Part shown: positions 1 through 11,274 of the stretch, piece by piece
Numbering within the stretch: position 1 is the stretch's first letter
Layout of the letters: every line of letters starts with the position of its first letter
Origin: Limnephilus marmoratus
Lineage: Eukaryota; Arthropoda; Insecta; Trichoptera; Limnephilidae
Reading direction: 5' to 3'
Length of the DNA: 64,000 nt
NCBI GenBank assembly: GCA_917880885.1
Contig: OU862917.1
Span: 55,379,227 to 55,443,226, forward strand
Notes under the pieces: generated by a model
Told to the model about the DNA's origin: nothing
Seen by the model: the letters and a program-made list of their open reading frames with translations, nothing else
Database searches by the model: none
Made by a program: the position numbers and the translations under genes

Positions 1-633
1 GAGAAAGGGCAAGTGACCATTTCCAATCCCATATCCTACATTTCCAATCCCATATCCCACATTCCACATCTCATATTCCATATTTCCATCTATATTTCAT
101 TCCCTTGGCAGAAGAGCAAGATTTTCATGAAAGTACAAAACAGTATTTTTTGTTTTTTGAAACGGGCTGATTGTTGAGAGTGGTATTGAATTGATTTCAT
201 AACCGATATAAAAGAGACATTGTTGCAGACAATAAGATTTATTGTTACAGCAATACTATAAAAGGAAAATTAATTGAAATATTAAACAGTATTTTTTAAT
301 TTCTTTTCTTAAAAATTTAAATATTTGTTGAATCGTTTGAAACATTGTAACGCATTATCGTGAGTCGGTAAAGAAGATATTTTGTTTTTTCGCCTGGAAA
401 CGCGTGTGCGCAGTTCGAAATATTAATATAAACAATTGAAAAATATTGAAAATAACAACGCATAGTAACAGATGTTGCTGAGTTTTTATCGAATTTTAGT
501 TGTAAAAGTATTTATTTGCAATTAATTGTAAGGATTTCTGTGAACAGAAACAGTGCACGTATAGTGTTTTTTTATTAATAAGAAAGAATTAATTGAATTT
601 GAATTCTGTGAATATCATATTTTGATCGTTATT
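1..633 (+). other. Leader of BEL element, no 5' LTR recognised
   Basis: This AT-rich stretch precedes the gag ATG at 634. It contains a short direct repeat (ccaatcccatatcc near 26 and 46). I compared it by eye with the 3' LTR at 6467-6805 and saw no matching block, nor a clear primer-binding site. It is probably 5' untranslated leader of the BEL element, with the LTR outside the window or deleted. Confidence 0.4.
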
Positions 634-1374
634 ATGGATTTAAAAGGTTTAATCGCGCAACGCGGAATTTGTAAGGCCAAATTAACACGTTTTAAAGGCT
701 ATTTAGATGGTGATAACTTGTCACCATCAGAGATAGAAATACGCTTACGAAAATTTGAACCAATGCTGGATGATTTCGAAATATTACAAGAAAAAAATGA
801 AGAATTATCACCGGCCGAGTTAGAAAAAAGTGTTGAACGAGAAACATTTGAAAGAGATTATTTTTATCTTGTGGCAAAGGCAACAGACAAATTAGATATT
901 AACGGTCAACATTCAAAACCAAATAACATAAAATTGCCGATTTTGGAACTACCCAAGTTCAATGGTGACTATGCAAATTGGTTAAATTTTAAAGACACAT
1001 TTATCGCATTGATTGACAATAACTCGTCTTTGGAGGTAATGCAAAAATTTTATTATTTGAAGTCTTGTCCGCAGGGAGATGCGGCGAAATTAATTAATAT
1101 ATTACCTACCCACCAAAATAATTACTATACAGCTTGGCAAATGTTGACAGAGAGATTTAAAAACTCTAAATTAATAGTTTATAAACATGTTAACGCTTTG
1201 TTCAAATTACCGGAGATAAAATATGAGAATCATGTAGCATTAAGAAACCTATTGGATGAAACTCAATTACATTTAAAATCTTTGAATAACTTGGACATAC
1301 CAACCGAGAATTGGGAAGTATTGTTAATTTATTTGCTGTCCAACAAACTGGATAATGACACCAGGACTCACTGA
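634..1374 (+). pseudogene. BEL/Pao gag, N-terminal part
   Basis: Capsid-like gag region of the BEL element. The ATG at 634 is the first methionine in frame; the frame is open a little upstream only through a TTG. A conserved BEL-type stretch reads 'LPKFNGDYANWLNFKDTF' near residues 110-127. The frame ends at a TGA (1372-1374) but the same frame continues with recognisable gag to 1524, so this is a nonsense mutation and not the natural end. The product would form a capsid for reverse transcription in the cytoplasm; this truncated version should not. Confidence 0.75.
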
Positions 1375-1524
1375 GAAACATTTACAACGCAAAATAAACT
1401 ACCTACTTTTGCTGAATTTATTAAATGCCTGTCGGATCGCGTTCAGGTTTTAGAGTTTTCGGCACCAGTTGAAAAGAAGCATAGTCAGGGAAAGACATTT
1501 CCATTCAATTTTAAGAAGGAGGCC

Positions 1525-2061
1525 ATGGTCTCTCTAGCGCCACAAAAATTTAAATGTATAAATTGCAAGGGGGATCATAAAATCTATAATTGCAAAAAGT
1601 TTTTAATTTTAAATCCAAAGGAGAGAATTGCAAAAATACATCAGTTAGGAGCGTGTCTAAAATGTTTGTATGTTGGTCACAAATTAAAGGATTGTAGAAA
1701 TAAATATAATTGTCGCCAATGTAACAGCGAAACTCACAACACTTTATTACATTTCAAAAAAGAAGACGAAGGTCTGAATTCCCAAATGCATGCGACAGCT
1801 TCAGCATCAAATCAAGATACTTTAGTGTCTAATCATGCTGCAGTATCGAATAATTTTATTTTACTGTCAACGGCAGTAATTAATGTGCTAAATAATAATG
1901 GAGATTTAATCAAAGCTCGTGCTTTATTGGATAACGGAGCGCAATCAAATTTTATTAGCGAAAATTTCGCAACAAGACTACAGTTAAAGCCTAAACGGAC
2001 TAATATACCTATTACGGGAATTCAAAATAAAGTTTTGCATATTAAAACATTGTCGATTTAA
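1525..2061 (+). pseudogene. BEL/Pao gag zinc knuckles and aspartic protease
   Basis: Continues the gag frame (same frame as 634-1374). Three cysteine/histidine knuckles are visible: CINCKGDHKIYNC, CLKCLYVGHKLKDC and a CRQC...H...H variant, the nucleic-acid-binding part of gag. Downstream 'ALLDNGAQSNFI' is the retropepsin-type active site (DNG in place of the common DSG/DTG), which cuts the polyprotein. The frame stops at 2059-2061 within the protease. Coding resumes in another frame from about 2052 to 2145 and returns to the original frame by 2161, so two small indels have occurred here. Confidence 0.75.
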
Positions 2062-2226
2062 AAATATTTTCGAGCTATTCCTCTTATGAAAAGGAGATTG
2101 AATGCCTCGTTTTGCGAGAAATAACAAGTAATCTGCCGCAAATTTCTTTCACGAAAAAAGGATGCTGGCATTCCTAATGGCCTGCAGCTAGCTGATCCTA
2201 ATTTCAATGAAACCAGTCCCATAGAT

Positions 2227-5202
2227 ATGCTGATTGGAGCTGATACATTCTGGGAAATTTTGCAGCAAGATCAACTCAGGATTGGAGACTCAGGTCCCAT
2301 ACTACAGAGGACTCAATTCGGATGGCTGGTGTCAGGACCTATCTTCGCTCCACAAATGAAAAGGCCTGTAAACTTTTGTCATCTTTCATTGAATTCAATC
2401 CATAAACAAATAGAAAATTTCTGGAAGTTGGAGGAATTACTTCCAATAAAACACAGGAATCATGAAGAGCGAGCGTGTGAAGAAAATTTCAAGGACACGC
2501 ATAGACGAAATGATGAGGGTCGTTTCACGGTAAGATTACCGCAGCGCCCCTGTATTAAGCAGTTGGGCGAAACACTGCCTATGGCAGAAAAGAGACTCTG
2601 TAATCTACAGAAGAAGTTTACCTTAAATCCTAATTTGATGCAAAATTACAAAGAATTTATTCAAGAATACCAAGATTTAGGACATATGACACGATGTGAA
2701 GCGCCGCTTCCGGACAAAATTTATTATTATTTACCGCATCATGCAGTTTTGAAAGAATCTAGTATAACCACCAAGACTCGGGTAGTATTTGACGGATCGT
2801 CAAAATCAACTACTGGAATTTCTTTAAATGATGCCCTCATGGTAGGGCCGGTTCTACAAAAAGATTTATGCGCGCAATTACTATTTTTCAGAAAACATCA
2901 GTACGCATTAACAGCTGATATTGAGAAAATGTACAGGCAAATATTGGTACAATCTGAGGATAGGGATCTGCAACGCATACTATGTAGAAATTCTCCCGAA
3001 GAAGAAATTCAACATTATCAACTCAATACTGTCACTTATGGTTTGAGTCCTTCCTCATTTTTGGCAACGAAATGCCTGGAGCAATTGGGAAACGAGACTC
3101 ACGAATCAAATTATAAGGTCAGTCAAATTATAAAAAATAATTTTTATATGGATGATTTATTTAGTGGCGATGAAATTGAAGAAAATTGCTTATTAATTAA
3201 AGAACAATTAATCTCCATCATGGCATCCGCTGGTATGAATTTGAGGAAATGGCGGTCAAATATACCTTCATTATGTTCAAAACAAGAGGATATGTCAAAT
3301 ATGATTATTAGTGATGAGTCAAAGGACAGAAAAATATTAGGTCTGTCGTGGAATAATCATCAGGATAATTTCTTATTCACAGTGGAGCCAATAAATAAGC
3401 AAATTCAAAGCAAGCGTCAAATGTTATCTTGCATTGCATCTATATTTGACCCATTAGGGCTAATAGCACCAGTAACTGTCATCGCAAAATTAATAATGCA
3501 GAGATTGTGGCAGACAAAGGTTCAGTGGGACGAAAATATTCCAATTGACATGTTGAATGCATGGGAATCTTATATAAATGAATTGCCAAAATTAAATAAC
3601 TTACAAATACCTAGAAAAATAATTTGTCAGAATCAAGTAAACTTACAACTGCATGGATTTTGTGATTCTTCAGAAAAGGCTTATTCGGCTTGCGTATATA
3701 TGATATTTACCGATGATTTGGGGAAGAAGTATTCCAACTTAATAATATCAAAGTCGCGAGTAGCGCCACTGAAGAGCATATCTCTCCCAAAATTAGAACT
3801 TTGCGTAGCTGTATTATTACTAAGATTAATAAATTATATTAAAGTGGCTATGTATGTACCTGATATGGATACGACTTATTGGTGTGATTCCCAAATAGCA
3901 TTGTGCTGGATCAGAGGGCAGCCAGCAAAGTGGAACAAATTCGTTGCGAATAGGGTTGCAGAAATTCAAGAATCGAGTCAGCCAAGTCAATGGAAACATG
4001 TGAAATCTGAAGACAATGCTGCTGATATACTATCAAGAGGTGCTAGCGTTTCACAATTATTAACTTCCAGCATTTGGTGGCATGGACCCAATTGGCTGAC
4101 GCTGGAGGCTTCTAGCTGGCCGAACGCTGAAGTTGCATGTACTGATCCACCCGAAATCAAAACAAAATCTGCACTGCTGTCAGCAGTAAAGCAGGACTGG
4201 GATATTTTTTCAAAATACTCTAGTTTAACAAAATTGCAGAGGGTAACTGCTTATATAATTAGATTTTTATTTAATTGTAAAAATTCATCACTAAGACGAA
4301 GTGGTCAATTAACAGTTAGTGAGTTAGACAATTCACTAAATATGTTGATTTCTCGTGCGCAATCTTACGCCTTCAGTGACGAAATTCGAACTTTGAATTC
4401 AAACTGTAATATTAAAAAGAATAGTAGTATAAAATCATTAAATCCTTACATTGAAAAGGATTTACTTCGGGTAGGGGGTAGGCTTTCTAGGGGGAAAATG
4501 ATATCGGAAAACCAAAAGCATCCAATTTTACTACCTTCACATCACAAGTTAACAGAGCTTATTATAAAAAGCTATCATTATTTAAATTTACATGCGGGTA
4601 CGCAAGCTCTATTAGCATTGATCAGAATGAAATTCTGGCCAATCATGGGTAAAAATGTTGTGAAAAAGATAATCAGAAATTGTATAATCTGTTATAGATG
4701 CCATCCAAGGCCAGAGCAGCAGCTGATGGCCGATCTTCCGGCTGAAAGAATAACAGAATGTAAACCATTTCAGTTAACCGCAGTGGACTACGGTGGACCA
4801 ATAATGATCAATTCTGGTATTCACAGAAAGACGCATAACGTAAAATCTTACATTTGTTTATTTATATGCATGGTGTCAAAGGCCATACATTTAGAGATTG
4901 TACTATCTCTGAGCACAGAGAGCTTTTTAAATGCACTAAAACGCTTTATCTCGCGTCGTGGCAGACCGAGTAGGATGTTTTCAGATAATGAAACTACTTT
5001 TAAAGGGGCAGATAACGAATTAAAAGATATTTATTTATTTTTGAATAAATCTAGTGATAAAATTGATAATTATTTATCAACATTAGCCATACAGTGGGAA
5101 TATATACCCCCTCGTGCTCCACACTTTGGTGGGCTATGGGAGGCGGGAATTAAATCAGTTAAATACCACTTAAAGCGAATAGCGAGTATCACTTCATTAA
5201 CA
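2227..5202 (+). pseudogene. BEL/Pao pol: reverse transcriptase, RNase H, integrase
   Basis: Longest open stretch of the BEL element. RT palm: 'TADIEKMYRQILV' (about residue 232) and 'YMDDLFSG' (about 307, the catalytic aspartates). RNase H: 'LHGFCDSSEKAYSA' (about 475) and 'CDSQIALCWI'. Integrase: an HHCC-type zinc segment ('CIICYRC'), then the DDE core residues in 'TAVDYGG', 'FSDNETTF' and 'HFGGLWEAG'. It reverse-transcribes the element RNA and inserts the cDNA in the nucleus. The reading frame breaks where a LINE fragment enters at about 5203; the rest of the integrase is at 5740-6273. Confidence 0.85.
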
Positions 5203-5739
5203 AGAATATAATACAAGATAATAATAATAATAATAATAATAATACAAGAACAAACAAACTATTCCACATCCCACAATCAAAAACTAACTACTCACAACAT
5301 ACATTTCTGAAAAGGACGTGCACAAAATATAACAATATCCTTTCAGACGCTGATATTTTCCATTTGTCCTCAGTTCAATTCACAAAATATGTAACGGAGA
5401 AGATCAAAACAGATTGTTGATCGTGAATCCTGCTGTGTGCCTTATTTTATTGTTTTTCTCTTATTATGTTGGTTTCATCTGATTTTCGTATGAATTATTA
5501 TGTTGGTTTCATCTGATTTTATTATGTTGGTTTCATCTGATTTTCTGTAATCTAGTTAGGTATTATGTATGTATAACTTCTTATATTAATGAGTTTTTTG
5601 TTTTTTCTTTAAATTCTATATTGTCAAATGTGGAAACTTCACTGGTTCATGCAAATTTGTCAAATGTAATTATTTAATAAAATATGTACAACTGTTTGTT
5701 TCCCAAATAAAGTAAAATAAAATAAAATAAAATAAAACA
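5203..5739 (+). mobile_element. 5'-truncated LINE inserted in BEL integrase
   Basis: A 537-bp insert interrupts the integrase. Bases 5250-5420 encode the last ~56 residues of a LINE ORF2 ('KLFHIPQSKTNYSQHTFLKR...' type C-terminus) ending at TGA 5418-5420. A 3' UTR follows with three tandem copies of attatgttggtttcatctga (5463-5544) and an (aaaat)n tail. The tetramer aaca occurs at both edges (5199-5202 and 5736-5739), a possible short target duplication. An (aat)n run at about 5216-5243 lies at its 5' end. Confidence 0.8.
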
Positions 5740-6273
5740 TATGAGGAAATGAATACTGTTTTGTGCCAGATCGAATCTTGCTTAAATTCCAGGCCACTAA
5801 CTCCTTTATCCAATGATCCTTATGACCTTAATCCTTTAACCCCTGGTCACTTTCTCATCGGAACCAGTTTGGCGGCGATCCCGGAGCAAAATGTTCAACA
5901 TGTGCAATTTAACCGTTTAAATAATTACCAAAAATTAACTCAGCTCATTCAATCCTTTTGGTCGAGGTGGCGAAAAGAGTACCTGGCGGAGTTGCAGACC
6001 AGAACAAAGTGGACTGACGGACATCAAAGGCAACTGCGGCCAGGCAACATGGTCATACGAAAGGAAGACAACGTGCCTCCTTGCTTTTGGAGGCTGGGAC
6101 GAGTGACCGCTGTGCATACTGGTGCCGACGGAAGAGTTCGTGTGGCTACCATCACTACATCGCAAGGGACAATTCAAAGGGCTATTTCCAAATTATGCTT
6201 GCTGCCTATAGAAGACAATATTGAACCGAGGATAACTACGCAATCACAAAATAGACCAGAAGCGTCAGAATAA
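5740..6273 (+). pseudogene. BEL/Pao integrase C-terminal part
   Basis: Continues the integrase after the LINE insertion. 'CQIESCLNSRPLTPL' and 'LTPGHFLIG' are typical of the end of the BEL/Pao integrase core, and 'FWSRWRKEYLAELQ...RTKW' plus 'RLGRVTAVHTGADGRVRVATI' form the C-terminal DNA-binding (DUF5641-type) domain. The first methionine (5749) is internal and not a real start. Ends at TAA 6271-6273. GC content is higher than the flanks. Confidence 0.8.
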
Positions 6274-6466
6274 AATTGACTCCCTAAAGGACTGAAAAAC
6301 GATAATTTTATTGACTTAACTGTAAAGAAAAACAATAATTTTATTGGCTTATGTATATTGATTTTTACTTGGATATTTGTTTATTTTTCATTTCTTAATT
6401 TTTTTTTAAAAAAGGACTCAATAATCCTCAAATCCTCATATTTAGCCTTTTTGGTGGGGAGAATTA

Positions 6467-6805
6467 TGTTAAAGAATATATTTAATTATTTTTAGTTGGG
6501 CTTCAAACTGTACCTACATAATTTTGTCAGTTCCTATTTTTAGTTTAGTTTGTTTAGTCAATGTTCATAAAAATAACGTATAATTAACATTGTTTATTTT
6601 ACCACTTCCAAGCAGTCTAATTTGAAATTATTATAAATTCACTGGCCCACGTATATTCACTCTCTTTCTGCATTTGGATTCCTATAAAGAAACATTATAC
6701 CAGTCCGTAATAATAAAAGTCGGGAATCATTTTATAAATACTATAAAGTATAAATAAATCTTCATAAAATCTTTCGCAAGTGCTTTATTATTATAAAACA
6801 CAACA
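6467..6805 (+). repeat. BEL/Pao 3' LTR
   Basis: A purine-rich tract (ggtggggagaa, 6453-6463) ends three bases before TGTTAAAG at 6467, the expected polypurine tract and LTR start. The region contains aataaa-type signals near 6754 and ends plausibly at ...cacaaca (6805), giving TGTT...AACA ends. The right edge is approximate because no 5' LTR is available for comparison. Confidence 0.6.
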
Positions 6806-7817
6806 AAAATCATGCGACTTCAACACCTCCTTCGAAAGGTCATTAAAAGTGTTAAAAATGGTTAAATAGGTCACGTTAGGTTAGGTTATGGGCTATTTTT
6901 CAATTATTTTTGAAGTGAAAACTTCTTTAGCACCGTTGTGATTTGAAACTCCATAAAACGAAGAAGCGACACAAAAAACAGACAAACAAACATCTATAGG
7001 ATTTAGCCTGCGAGAGAATGAGATATAATAAAACCTTACCGCATTGGCCGCTTTGATTATGAGCTGAATTTTAAGGCTCCTATTGGTTGAGATTTTGTCT
7101 ATCATAATCTGTGCCACCCACCTGCGCCAAAACAGCACTGTTATTGTTAATTTTGTTTTCTTGTCATTGCTTTGAATAAAGTGTGTATTATTGTTTAATT
7201 TTATGTGATTAATATTTTGCAAGTTCTCGTAAGTAACACTATAGTATTACTTAGTTTAGCGCACTTGAAGTGAAATAACACAAAACTGCGCTATGCAAAT
7301 ATTGCGTTATTATTATTATTATTTGTGCGGTGCTTCCAAGCCTTCCCACTCTAGTCTATTTTAGTTATCTGAAGGTTTTACTTCTACCGCGTGTGAATTG
7401 CACACTTTGATTTTTTTTTCTATATTTTTGGCAGCTACCTTTAGACTTTTGGAAAAGGGCCGGAAGGTGTTTCATATAATTAAAATATATATTTATCTGA
7501 GATACTATCTAGGTTACAAACCAGTTCTTCGAAAATCTGTTTCCGTTTAAAAAGGTAGATGTCAGTCGATGAAATTATTATTATTATTTCTGAATTTGAA
7601 CTATGAGCATGTAAAAAATAACTTTAATGTAAGAGGTCTCAGTGTAAGACGAGAGATCGTGGGAGTGATACTGAGAGTTTCAGTTGCGACCGTTATCATT
7701 TTATTTTTTGAGTCTTGTTCTTTTCCATATTTCCTTTAGATATATTAGTATTATCTTTTTCTTCAATTCTATATAAAGTTGCTAAGAATAACCTTCGCAA
7801 GTAATTATAATAGAGAG
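6806..7817. other. Non-coding spacer
   Basis: AT-rich sequence between the BEL and gypsy elements. A 109-codon minus-strand frame (6893-7222) has no family motif that I recognise. There are two ATTGG (inverted CCAAT) pentamers near 7044 and 7083 but no supporting gene. Nothing else seen. Confidence 0.4.
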
Positions 7818-8275
7818 TGTAGCGCGCCGTTTTTACGCTTGCCACTACACCATCTCTTTCCCCCGTACAGCGCCATCCTGCTCACCCACCCCTAAGCAAA
7901 CCAGGATGCGCCGACGCCTTCTGCGCATCTCCCACCCTCGAGCCGCTACATAAACCACACCCCGCAACAAGGAATGGGCTATATAACAGGCCGCGCGCCC
8001 TAAATCAGTCAGTTCGTCTGCAGCTCGCTCTTGGCTAGTACGCTCTCTTAGTTGCGCTTCGTCCTCTGGCACGACCCTCTAAGGAGTATTCTACTACCAT
8101 AAGTAAAGCACCAACCAGACCCCCGACTGCTGCCTTAGTTGCGCTTCGTCCTATGGTACGACCCTCTAAGCAGAACCACAGTCAGCTTTTGTTGTTCCCA
8201 ACGCCTAACGGCAAGGTTCCCTCCGATCCCTTGCTCAGTTAATTAGTGAATTGATACATTGTGACTATTTTTACC
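7818..8275 (+). repeat. Gypsy-like 5' LTR, 3' end deleted
   Basis: Begins TGTAGCGCGCCG. It matches 8841-9304 almost base for base (seen differences: cgcaac versus cgcaaccgcaac, and tagtacgc versus tagtatgc). The match stops at ttttacc (8275). The downstream LTR continues for roughly 50-60 bp with a polyadenylation signal, so the internal deletion also removed the end of this LTR and the primer-binding site. Confidence 0.8.
7979..8014 (+). promoter_or_regulatory. LTR core promoter: TATA box and initiator
   Basis: TATATAA occurs at about 7980-7986 and an initiator-like tcagtcagtt lies about 25 bp downstream (8005-8014). This spacing is usual for insect gypsy LTR promoters. The same pair is repeated in the 3' LTR (about 9009-9043) and a similar pair exists in the solo LTR at about 40303-40340. 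Confidence 0.5.
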
Positions 8276-8840
8276 GCCTAAGGTTCGTCTGCCCGCCCCA
8301 CCAGTACAGGACAATGAATGTAAGATCTACGTGCCACCGTTCATGAGCCCTCTCTCACAGACACCGTCTCGCACTAACATTTGGGCTAAGATGATAGCCC
8401 TGAATGAGCTGTTTCCCGAGGACGCGATGGAGGAAGACGCCCTAAGGGAGGTAATGATACGCTCCTATCGGCTCTTCGATGACTCCCCAAGAAAACCCAG
8501 AAATGAAGTGGAGCTCTGTGCCTTGGACGCCGAAATACTAAGCCTCCGACCAGATGAAGCCACCCACCTTATGGGACCGCCTGCTGTGCGACAACGCCGC
8601 TGTCTTCTCAGCCACCCTGCCATCTACGACAAAAATTGAGCACCGAATCGAGACCGGACAACACCCGCCGATTTCAGTAGCCCCTTACAGGCTCTCGCCA
8701 GCCCGCCAAGCAGCTACGCAATAGGAGCAGTTTTGGTCCAGGGGGAGGGACTAGAAGAACATCCGGTAGAATACGCGAGCCGCCACGCTACTACAGACCT
8801 GGATCTTCGACGGGACGTTCCTCGATCCAGAGGGGGAGGA
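8276..8840 (+). pseudogene. Gypsy-like gag/pol remnants between LTRs
   Basis: Three fragments are joined. 8331-8639 is an open frame of ~100 codons (acidic, with 'ALNELFPEDAMEEDALREVM') that I cannot assign; it may be gag-derived. It runs into 'IEHRIETGQHPPI...PYRLSPARQ' (about 8635-8710), the start of a gypsy reverse transcriptase. That is followed at once by 'YAIGAVLVQGEGLEEHPVEY' (8715-8775), which is RNase H. RT palm, integrase and most of gag are missing. The jump from RT start to RNase H shows a large internal deletion. Confidence 0.75.
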
Positions 8841-9357
8841 TGTAGCGCGCCGTTTTTACGCTTGCCACTACACCATCTCTTTCCCCCGTACAGCGCCATC
8901 CTGCTCACCCACCCCTAAGCAAACCAGGATGCGCCGACGCCTTCTGCGCATCTCCCACCCTCGAGCCGCTACATAAACCACACCCCGCAACCGCAACAAG
9001 GAATGGGCTATATAACAGGCCGCGCGCCCTAAATCAGTCAGTTCGTCTGCAGCTCGCTCTTGGCTAGTATGCTCTCTTAGTTGCGCTTCGTCCTCTGGCA
9101 CGACCCTCTAAGGAGTATTCTACTACCATAAGTAAAGCACCAACCAGACCCCCGACTGCTGCCTTAGTTGCGCTTCGTCCTATGGTACGACCCTCTAAGC
9201 AGAACCACAGTCAGCTTTTGTTGTTCCCAACGCCTAACGGCAAGGTTCCCTCCGATCCCTTGCTCAGTTAATTAGTGAATTGATACATTGTGACTATTTT
9301 TACCATATTATGTGATCTGTGAACTTACTTTCTTAAATAAATAACCTTTTACCAACA
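8841..9357 (+). repeat. Gypsy-like 3' LTR
   Basis: Starts with TGTAGCGCGCCG right after the polypurine tract. It carries a TATA box at about 9009 and an AATAAA signal near 9336. The first 464 bp match the 5' LTR apart from a 6-bp duplication (cgcaac) and about one substitution, indicating a fairly recent insertion or gene conversion. Confidence 0.75.
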
Positions 9358-9578
9358 ATTGTGTTATAAGAGTTATTTTAAAATAAAAACTCATAACTTC
9401 ATCTGACTCATAAAGACCTTACTGAAAATACTCCTTAGAACGCCTTCAATTAAAATTTTCAAAAGCTTTGAAGTACCAAATGTACAACAAATATATGCCA
9501 AAAATGGTTCTATGCCAACTCAGAATCAAGTCAACTCAACTCCACTTTGAAAACTCATTAAAAGCTATGAAAAAATTA

Positions 9579-9803
9579 TATTTTTCGATGTACATTTGTT
9601 ACTTTAATTTTAAAGACCGGTTTCGACACGTCCGTATCATTAACGAGCAAACTTAAAACATTTTAAGTTTGCTCGTTAATGATACGGACGTGTCGAAACC
9701 GGTCTATAAAATTAAAGTAACAAATGTACATCGAAAAATAAAACTTTTCAAAACAAAAATGTCTAGAAATTGTTACATAGTCAGTGCCCAAGAAATACAA
9801 AAA
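9579..9803. repeat. Palindrome of Penelope-type terminal repeat (family A)
   Basis: Two ~80-bp arms (9579-9659 and 9662-9741) are nearly perfect inverse copies around acttaaaacattttaagt. Each arm contains gatacggacgtgtcgaaacc, the family-A hammerhead-like motif also found at about 13310, 14805, 18405 and 24528. The right arm continues to 9803 with the first codons of the PLE-A open frame (the stretch encoding CYIVSAQEIQK). This is a head-to-head pair of pLTRs with no body between them. Confidence 0.7.
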
Positions 9804-11254
9804 AAAAATATGAAAAAATTAATTTTATAAACAAAAATTTTAACAAAACAAAAAAACGACTTCAAAAAATGCACTAAAAAGTAAAAAAATAATTTCGTGT
9901 TCTTCTACAACTTAATAATCAACTTACTTATCTGCTCATCAATATGTAGGTGCGATTGTTATTTTTGGAGTCGGTGTCAGCCAACAAAAGAACAAATACA
10001 CTTAAATTCACCATTATATTTTGTGTAAACAGTTATTTTATAGGTACGCTAAAATAACAAAACTAAAAAAATTGTTCAACCTAATTTCAATCTATTACTA
10101 CCAAGCATTTAAAGCTGTGAACTTCACCCGCCATAACACACGCCAGGGGTATACTTAGTGCGGCAGGTAAAATAATAATTACTAAACAATGTATCAAATT
10201 ATTTATTTTGCATAAAATAAATAAAAAATTTAATTAAAAAAGAGTTACAGAGTAATTACAGAGTTGTTACAGAGTATTCCTGTCCTATTCCTAATTTCAT
10301 ACGCATACGAGTCCCCTACTTACATATGCGAAATCACAAGGTCAGTGCAGTGAAAATCTTCAACATGACAGAAGTGTTATTTATTTATTCATTAACGGGC
10401 TAAATATCTTTACTGCGAATGAGAGAATTATGAGTTACGTACAAATACCTACTTCAAAATTACAATTAGTGATGAAAATTGTTGGAAAAATGTTATTGGA
10501 CCCAGAAAGTTTCTATAATATTTTTATTATCCGACAGTAAAACCAGTCTTCTCTGTGTATCTCCTACTTATATTTTTGTCTTCGTCGATCCGCTCTACAT
10601 GGTGTCCGGAAACCAACAGCACAAGCGGGAATCTAGATACAAGCGGGAATCTTGATAAATGACATTTGGAGTCGATTTTCTGGAACTTTTTTTTACTTAA
10701 GCTTTCGTTTTCGGGTAAATCAAGTCTGAAGATGGAATATTGTTAAAAGAAATTGAAAAATAACTTAGGTACTAATAAATTTTTATGCCAACCCAGGAAA
10801 GTGTTTAAACAGGCACGCGTGTCACAAATACACATACAGCATTTCTGTAATTATTACTCTTTTGTTGCATTAAACTAAATGCTAACAAAGTTTATCGGCC
10901 TATCAGAATGACTTTTTAAGTTAAACACCGTCAAATTAAATTTGCAACTTACAAACAAATCGTAAATTCATTATTACAATTTTGTAGTTTATAATTAGCT
11001 CATAATTAAAAGAGAAAGAACAAACAACTGTTTATCAATTTTATACAATTAACCACATTTAAAACCAACGTATACATTAAAAAAACACGATGTTTTACGA
11101 TTTAGGGGATAAGCGGGCAACTCGTCACGATTAACGAGTACTAAATACTAAGTACTTTTATCTTCAATTTAACTCCCGTCGGGAGTTAATGGGACTATGA
11201 CATCTTCAGTGGGACTGATAGTCGGGGGGGGGGGGGGGGGGAAAGAGATGGGTA
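9804..11254. other. Non-coding spacer with a weak MITE relative
   Basis: AT-rich DNA without a supportable gene. Bases 10597-10745 resemble the MITE at 61186-61357: shared tgtccggaaa, acaagcggga, atttggagtcgatttt and agctttcgttttcg blocks in the same order. A run of ~17 G residues is at 11225-11241. Confidence 0.45.
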
Positions 11255-11274
11255 AAATAAATGTTGGAAAGCGC

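Larger units (their letters stand above)
1..6805 (+). mobile_element. BEL/Pao LTR retrotransposon, degraded copy
   Basis: Order of parts on the plus strand is gag, zinc knuckles, protease, reverse transcriptase, RNase H, integrase and 3' LTR, which is the BEL/Pao order. RT carries a YMDD box and the gag has CCHC/CCHH knuckles, as usual for this group. The single gag-pol frame is broken by one in-frame TGA (1372-1374) and by frame changes between about 2055 and 2160, and is split by a LINE fragment at 5203-5739. No 5' LTR was recognised in bases 1-633, so it lies left of the window or is lost. The copy should be dead. Confidence 0.85.
7818..9357 (+). mobile_element. Internally deleted Ty3/gypsy-like LTR element
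   Basis: Two direct repeats of about 460 bp (7818-8275 and 8841-9304) flank 565 bp of residual coding sequence. A polypurine tract (agagggggagga) sits directly before the second repeat, proving LTR identity. The internal part keeps scraps of pol only, so the copy is non-autonomous. Total size is about 1.5 kb. The right edge is uncertain: accaaca at 9357 gives a TG...CA-type end, while agag at 7814-7817 and 9369-9372 would fit a 4-bp target duplication if the LTR ends at 9368. Confidence 0.8.

Noticed and set aside
6893..7222. 109-codon minus-strand frame
   Set aside because: No motif, no conserved neighbour, AT-rich codons; no support beyond openness.
7845..8072. Minus-strand frames at 7845-8072 and 8868-9101
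   Set aside because: Antisense of the two LTRs, kept open only because the LTRs are near-identical.
8331..8639. 102-codon frame as a host gene
   Set aside because: It lies between gypsy LTRs and runs straight into RT sequence, so it is element-derived.
11225..11241. Poly-G run as a G-quadruplex regulator
   Set aside because: A plain homopolymer, also prone to sequencing error; no gene nearby.
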